From NCBI GenBank assembly GCA_903862955.1, contig CAIPAH010000003.1:186001-250000 (forward strand): a stretch of 64,000 bases of DNA, written 5' to 3'. Under the pieces are notes generated by a model. It worked only from the letters and a program-made list of their open reading frames with translations. It searched no databases and had not been told where the DNA came from. A program made the translations under genes and the position numbers. This DNA is from an uncultured Opitutia bacterium (lineage in GTDB: Bacteria; Verrucomicrobiota; Verrucomicrobiia; Opitutales; Opitutaceae). This document shows positions 59,910 to 64,000 of this stretch, in pieces (the stretch's first letter is position 1; each line of letters begins with the position of its first letter).

Positions 59910-61331
59910 ATGAAGCTCTACTTCATGGGTCTTTGTGGAACGGCCATGGGCAATGCGGCGCTGTTGGCGCGCGCGGCCGGCCACGAGGTGCTGGGGGCGG
60001 ATGCGGGCGTCTATCCGCCCATGAGCACCGTGCTGGCCGACGCGGGCATTGCGCTACACGAGGGCTACGACGCGGCGCGGCTGGAAAAACTCGCGCCCGA
60101 CCTCGTCGTCATCGGCAACGCCATGTCGCGGGGCAATCCCGAGATCGAGTGGCTGCTCGACTCCCGTGCAGTGGCCTACACGTCGCTGCCCGCGCTGTTG
60201 CATGACTTTGTGCTGAACGGCCGGCAGAACCTCGTGATCGCGGGCACGCACGGCAAGACGACCACCACGGCGCTGACGGCCTTCCTGCTGCGCGCGAACG
60301 GCAGCGATCCGGGCTACCTCATTGGCGGCGTGCCGGTGGATCCGCCGACTGGCAACCACCTCGGCGCAGCGGATGCGCCCTTTGTGATCGAAGGCGACGA
60401 ATACGACAGCGCGTTCTTCGACAAGCGCAGCAAGTTCATCCACTACGCGCCGCACATCGCGGTGCTGAACAATCTCGAATTCGACCACGCGGACATTTTC
60501 CGGGATCTCGCGGACGTCCAGCGCACATTCAGCCATTTCACGCGCATCGTCCCGCGCAATGGCTGGATCCTGCTCAATGGCGACGATGACAACCTCCGCG
60601 CGCTCGGTCCGCTGGGTTGGACGCAGGTGGCGCGCGTCGGCGTCGGGGAACGCAACGACCTGCGGATCGTCGAGTTTACCGAGCAGGAGACCACCGTGAC
60701 GTTCGGTTTGGTGTGGAAGGGGCGGCGGTGGGGCAACGTGAAATGGAGCCAGCCGGGCCAGTTCAACGCCCGCAATGCCGCGATGGCCGCGCTGGCGGCG
60801 GGTCTGGCGTTGTATCCGGACGATCCGACGAAGCTGAAGCTGGACGCGCTGGCCCAATTTCGGGGCGTGAAACGGCGGCAGGAACTGCTGCTGGACCTGC
60901 CGTTTCTGAAGGTGATCGAGGATTTTGGCCATCACCCGACGGCGCTGGCGGAAACATTGCGCTCGCTGCGAAACCGCTATCCCAACGCACTGCTGACGGC
61001 GGTGTTCGAGCCGCGGAGCAACACGGCGCGCACGAAGGTGATGCAGGCGGGGTTCACGCGCGCGCTTGGCACGGCGGACGAGGTGTTCATCGGCGCGGTG
61101 AGCCGGCCGGAGAAATTGAAGGAGAGTGAGCGCTTCGACGTCGAGGCCGTCACAGAGCACCTGCACACCCAGGGTGTCACCGCCCACACGGCGCCGACGC
61201 ACGCGGCTCTGCTGGAAAAGATTCGCGCGACGGTTCTCAAGCCGCAGGAGAAGCTGCAGGTGGTGGTGTTCTTCACCAACGGCTCGTTCGACGGGATCAT
61301 TCCCGCGTTCGTCAAGGCGGCGCAGACGTAG
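59910..61331 (+). CDS. mpl: UDP-N-acetylmuramate:L-alanyl-gamma-D-glutamyl-meso-diaminopimelate ligase
   Basis: 473-residue Mur-ligase-family enzyme that reattaches recycled tripeptide to UDP-MurNAc. MKLYFMGLCGTAMG opens the N-terminal Rossmann domain, ATP P-loop GTHGKTTTT sits near residue 110, and a DEYDSAFFDKR segment with the conserved acidic residues follows; a C-terminal Mur-ligase domain has EDFGHHPTA and FEPRSNT. Typical length. ATG at 59910, 18 bases after the MFS remnant. Confidence 0.92.
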   Translation: MKLYFMGLCGTAMGNAALLARAAGHEVLGADAGVYPPMSTVLADAGIALHEGYDAARLEKLAPDLVVIGNAMSRGNPEIEWLLDSRAVAYTSLPALLHDFVLNGRQNLVIAGTHGKTTTTALTAFLLRANGSDPGYLIGGVPVDPPTGNHLGAADAPFVIEGDEYDSAFFDKRSKFIHYAPHIAVLNNLEFDHADIFRDLADVQRTFSHFTRIVPRNGWILLNGDDDNLRALGPLGWTQVARVGVGERNDLRIVEFTEQETTVTFGLVWKGRRWGNVKWSQPGQFNARNAAMAALAAGLALYPDDPTKLKLDALAQFRGVKRRQELLLDLPFLKVIEDFGHHPTALAETLRSLRNRYPNALLTAVFEPRSNTARTKVMQAGFTRALGTADEVFIGAVSRPEKLKESERFDVEAVTEHLHTQGVTAHTAPTHAALLEKIRATVLKPQEKLQVVVFFTNGSFDGIIPAFVKAAQT

Positions 61332-61778
61332 TCAGCGCGTGACTTTGGACTCTTTGGATCTGACCAGCTGCCAAAGAATCACGCCGATTGGCAGGCCAAG
61401 CGCGATAGAAGTGACTACGTGTAGGCGCCTTGTTCCCGGCGTTTTCGCCAACAACGCCACGGTGAGCGCTCCTGCGTTGGCGAGAAGGTAGGAGATAAAC
61501 ATAGATTTCCACGCCAGTTTGCGGGTTCCCAATGAAAACGGCCGTTTCGACTCCTTACGCCAAAGATATACGAACAAGATCGCCGGCGCGAAAACCAATA
61601 AACCTGACGGCAATCCGTGCCTGCCTAGCTCATATGTGGTATCGCTGAAGACGCAGGTGTACGTAATCGAAGCGGCCGCACTAAAGGCCAACAACAAGGT
61701 TGATAACAGCGTGAATGGCTGGAGCCGCAGTTCTTGTTCGGACCTTTGAAAATTATCCTTCTTCGGGAAAATATCCAT
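61332..61778 (-). CDS. Four-helix membrane protein of unknown function (lower GC)
   Basis: 148 residues with about four hydrophobic segments and charged loops; starts with a soluble MDIFPKKDN. No family recognised. The coding sequence is visibly less GC-rich than its neighbours (many AT-ending codons), suggesting recent acquisition or relaxed selection. Stop codon abuts the mpl stop exactly (convergent), and its ATG is 18 bases after the rimO stop, so it is probably read with rimO. Confidence 0.65.
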   Translation of the reverse strand: MDIFPKKDNFQRSEQELRLQPFTLLSTLLLAFSAAASITYTCVFSDTTYELGRHGLPSGLLVFAPAILFVYLWRKESKRPFSLGTRKLAWKSMFISYLLANAGALTVALLAKTPGTRRLHVVTSIALGLPIGVILWQLVRSKESKVTR

Positions 61779-61796
61779 CGAAGAGCCATCCTGAGT

Positions 61797-63212
61797 CTAT
61801 TGTGCCTGCTTGGCGACCTTGTAGCTGGCGGGCTTCTGGCCCTTCGGCAGCGCGAGCAGGTCGTAGTCGTGGAAGCCAGTGATGGCGACGTCGGCGAAAT
61901 CGCCGACGGGGAGGTTTTTTGTGACGTAGACGCGGCCGTCGATGTCGGGGGCATCGGTTTCGCCGCGGGCGACGCCGGGTTCCTCGACGAGGACGCGCAG
62001 GGTCTGGCCCACGTGCGTCTGGCCGACGGCGGCGGCGATCTGCTGCTGCAGCGCCATGAGGCGGTGCCAGCGGGCTTCCTTGACCTTCGCGGGAACCTGG
62101 TGGTCCATCTTGGCGCCGCGGGTGCCTTCCTCCTGTGAGTAGCGGAAAACGCCGAGACGCTCGAACTTGGTTTCCTTGATGAAGGCGCAAAGCTCGTCCA
62201 CATCCGCCTCGGTCTCGCCGGGGAAGCCGACGATGAAGGTCGTGCGCACCGCGATACCGGGAATGCCGGCGCGGATGCGGCGGATCAGGTCACGGATGTA
62301 GTCGCCGCTCGTCTCGCGCTGCATGCGATCGAGCATGGCGTCGCTGATGTGCTGCAGCGGGATGTCGATGTAGCGGGCGACCTTGGGGCACTCGGCGATG
62401 GTTTGGATGAGCTCGTCGCTCCAGTGCGCCGGGTGCGTGTAGAGCAGGCGGATCCAGAAATCGCCCTCGATGGCGTTGAGCTGGCGGAGGAGGGTGGTGA
62501 GGGCGGTGCCGCGGGAGGAATCGACGGGCGTGCGGGGATTCGGGCGCTGTTCCCAGGTGTCCATCCCGAAGAACGTCGTGTCCTGGGAGATGAGGTTAAG
62601 CTCCTTCACGCCCTCCTTCACGAGCTGGCGGGCCTCGGCGACGACGCTCTCGACGGTGCGGCTGCGATGGCGGCCGCGGATCTGCGGGATGATGCAGAAC
62701 GTGCACGGGTGGTTGCAGCCCTCGGCGATCTTGATGTAGGCGAAATGTTTCGGCGTAAGACGGAAGCGCGGGGTGTCGTAATCCGGGATATACGTGGACC
62801 GCGGCGTGACGAAATTCTCGGGCGTGGCCTGGGCGCCGCGCTCCTTGGCGTAGAGACCCTCGATGATCGGCGCGACCTTCGTGACCTGGTCCAAGCCGAT
62901 GAAGGCGTCGACCTCGTGGGCGAGCTCGCCGGACAGGTCCTTGGAAAAGCGCTGGGACATGCAGCCGGCGACGATGAGCTTCTGCTCCTTGCGGCGTTTC
63001 CGCAGTCCGCGGTTCTGGTGTACCTCGAGGATGTGGCCGATGGACTCCTCCTTCGATGAGTCGATGAACGAGCAGGTGTTGACGATGACGACGTCGGCGT
63101 TCTCGGCATCCGGGATGATTGACATGCCGGCCTGGTGCAGGTGGCCGACCATGATCTCGCTATCGACGAGATTCTTGGCGCATCCGAGGGAAATAAGGCT
63201 GACCTTGATCAT
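61797..63212 (-). CDS. rimO: Ribosomal protein S12 methylthiotransferase RimO
   Basis: 471-residue MiaB-type radical SAM enzyme that methylthiolates Asp of ribosomal protein S12. N-terminal cluster cysteines Cys11 (LGCAKN), Cys47 (NTCSF), Cys84 (AGCMSQ); radical SAM motif Cys166, Cys170, Cys173 in GCNHPCTFC; C-terminal TRAM-type beta-domain. LGCAKNLVDSE is the RimO rather than MiaB form. A terminator hairpin lies only 29 bases upstream of its ATG. Confidence 0.95.
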   Translation of the reverse strand: MIKVSLISLGCAKNLVDSEIMVGHLHQAGMSIIPDAENADVVIVNTCSFIDSSKEESIGHILEVHQNRGLRKRRKEQKLIVAGCMSQRFSKDLSGELAHEVDAFIGLDQVTKVAPIIEGLYAKERGAQATPENFVTPRSTYIPDYDTPRFRLTPKHFAYIKIAEGCNHPCTFCIIPQIRGRHRSRTVESVVAEARQLVKEGVKELNLISQDTTFFGMDTWEQRPNPRTPVDSSRGTALTTLLRQLNAIEGDFWIRLLYTHPAHWSDELIQTIAECPKVARYIDIPLQHISDAMLDRMQRETSGDYIRDLIRRIRAGIPGIAVRTTFIVGFPGETEADVDELCAFIKETKFERLGVFRYSQEEGTRGAKMDHQVPAKVKEARWHRLMALQQQIAAAVGQTHVGQTLRVLVEEPGVARGETDAPDIDGRVYVTKNLPVGDFADVAITGFHDYDLLALPKGQKPASYKVAKQAQ

Positions 63213-63241
63213 GGGCAGAACGCGACCGGGCGTCCGTGAAC

Positions 63242-63267
63242 AAAAAACCGCGGCGCAAGGCCGCGGT
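63242..63267 (-). terminator. Rho-independent terminator/attenuator between small basic gene and rimO
   Basis: On the minus strand, an 8-bp perfect stem ACCGCGGC/GCCGCGGT with a 5-base loop and a T-run of about six. It ends the transcript of the small basic protein, yet rimO starts only 29 bases later, leaving little room for a separate promoter. It may act as a partial terminator (read-through control). Confidence 0.85.
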
Positions 63268-63296
63268 CTCGAATTACGGAAGTAGGTCGCAGCCGG

Positions 63297-63398
63297 TTAC
63301 TTCTTCTTGGAAAGGGCGGCCTTGTCGCGAGCCCGGCGACGCTTCATGTAGGCGGCGCGGCGTTTACGTTTGATGATCTTGTTGAGTTGTTGGCCCAT
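63297..63398 (-). CDS. Tiny basic protein (33 aa), possibly ribosome-associated
   Basis: 33 residues: over half Lys/Arg, pattern KRKRRxxYMKRRRARDKAALSKKK (length about 26, shown with gaps). In size and charge it resembles the COX24/AURKAIP1-like small ribosomal proteins such as actinobacterial bS22, but this similarity is only compositional. It starts 47 bases after the Rsm22-family gene stop, has a strong terminator 30 bases after its own stop, and so looks real. Confidence 0.65.
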   Translation of the reverse strand: MGQQLNKIIKRKRRAAYMKRRRARDKAALSKKK

Positions 63399-63445
63399 GG
63401 GTGTGGTGAAGTGAAAGGGGCAGCATCCGGGTCGGGGCGGGCGAG

Positions 63446-64000
63446 TCAAGTTTCCACTCCAAGAATCGAGTCGCCCTCCCGCCGCCAGCGATAGACCAGC
63501 GGCGCCTTGGTCCGCTCCAATTCCTTGAAAAGCGCGGGGTCGGCGCGCTTGGGCAGGGTGAGCTCGGCGAGCCCGGTGGCGTCGCAGTTGAGGACGCGCG
63601 CGTAAGGCTTGAAGTGCTCCACCCGTCCGATGACGTGAGACAGCCCGGGAGGTTCCTCCAGCGTCCGGCGATCGAGGACGAGGAAGGAATAGGGCAGGCT
63701 GCGGAGGTCGATGCCGGCGCGCTGGCCGAATTTCACCCAATTCGAGTCGGCGAAGATCAGCGATGGCGGCGGGGCGAAATGATGGCACCAGTCGCGCTCG
63801 TTGCCGGGCGAGAGGATCGGGCAGGCCCGCTGGTGGGTGCAGGGTGCGACCACTTGGAAGTGCGGCCGGAACTCCTCGCGCCAGGTGCCCAAGGCGCGGC
63901 TGACGGCGGAGGTGCCGGGCTCGACCCAGATCACCGCTTCTGCACGTGCGAGCAGGGCGCGCAGCGCGGCGAGTCCGTCAGGGGAAAGCTCATTCAGGAC
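63446..64000 (-). CDS. Rsm22-family methyltransferase (5' end beyond window)
   Basis: 185 residues visible, open at base 64000. The SAM-binding tail VIWVEPGTSAVSRAL and the cysteine-rich CTHQRACPILSPGNERDWCHHF segment (22 residues, quoted by its Cys pattern) match small-ribosomal-subunit Rsm22 methyltransferases, whose cysteines bind an iron-sulfur cluster. They act on the 16S rRNA or its assembly. Followed by the 33-residue basic gene, consistent with a ribosome-related pair. Confidence 0.82.
   Translation of the reverse strand, partial: VLNELSPDGLAALRALLARAEAVIWVEPGTSAVSRALGTWREEFRPHFQVVAPCTHQRACPILSPGNERDWCHHFAPPPSLIFADSNWVKFGQRAGIDLRSLPYSFLVLDRRTLEEPPGLSHVIGRVEHFKPYARVLNCDATGLAELTLPKRADPALFKELERTKAPLVYRWRREGDSILGVET

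Noticed and set aside
1-64000. CRISPR arrays, insertion sequences, rRNA operons, riboswitches
   Set aside because: No regularly spaced repeats, transposase-like frames or rRNA-like sequence were seen; I found no convincing riboswitch fold in the gaps.

Overview
The window is GC-rich, densely packed bacterial DNA from a Gram-negative, outer-membrane-bearing organism: it carries a Wzm/Wzt polysaccharide exporter, a LolA-like carrier, two lipoproteins and an M23 peptidase. Gene content and style (very frequent ATGA stop/start overlaps, mpl, XseB-Dxs, an Rsm22-type methyltransferase, tiny basic proteins) suggest Verrucomicrobiota, probably an Opitutaceae-like lineage. That placement is inference from protein character, not a search result.

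Region 1 (1-20861, all minus strand, transcribed right to left): one long, translationally coupled surface-polysaccharide operon of 18 genes running off the left edge. It begins with an unusual single-chain fusion of glutamine-dependent asparagine synthase and a GT4 glycosyltransferase. Then come Wzm and Wzt, a membrane O-acyltransferase, GT61, GT2, a hexapeptide acyltransferase, an FkbM methyltransferase, GT2, an unknown membrane protein, a GT-A-like protein, a PMT/ArnT-like membrane GT, GT2, a methyltransferase, GT4, a PIG-L deacetylase, GT4 and a Wzy-like membrane polymerase (partial).

Region 2 (21095-27930): housekeeping and mixed genes: an SDR epimerase, ybaB, recR, a 39-residue basic protein with its own terminator, a DUF2235 hydrolase, tRNA-Gly(CCC), a small hypothetical, an ABC1/UbiB kinase-like protein, a cupin and a small hypothetical.

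Region 3 (28058-42472): an aryl-polyene-type (xanthomonadin-like) pigment locus. It holds two flavin-halogenase-like proteins, two acyl carrier proteins, two full ketosynthases and a third KS-like half protein, an LpxL-type acyltransferase (apparently frameshifted at its start), a PlsC-type acyltransferase, a GT2, a LolA-like carrier, an MMPL exporter and an aryl:ACP/CoA ligase. Converging on these is a chorismatase of the FkbO/Hyg5/XanB2 family that could make the hydroxybenzoate starter. No ketoreductase, dehydratase, thioesterase or phosphopantetheinyl transferase is present in the locus.

Region 4 (42677-64000): mostly core genes: a CPA2 antiporter, xseB-dxs-NodB deacetylase, an M48 peptidase, a palindromic repeat, an EEP nuclease/phosphatase, a transglutaminase-like protein, a TIG-like lipoprotein, the operon hemW / SAM hydroxide adenosyltransferase / lipoprotein / M23 peptidase, a divergent Fur homologue with a TPR protein, priA, two small proteins, a truncated MFS remnant, mpl, a lower-GC membrane gene, rimO, a 33-residue basic protein and a partial Rsm22-family gene at the right edge.

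No gene-free stretch exceeds 300 bases; the longest gaps are 20862-21094 and 42473-42676. I saw no CRISPR array, insertion sequence or rRNA gene.
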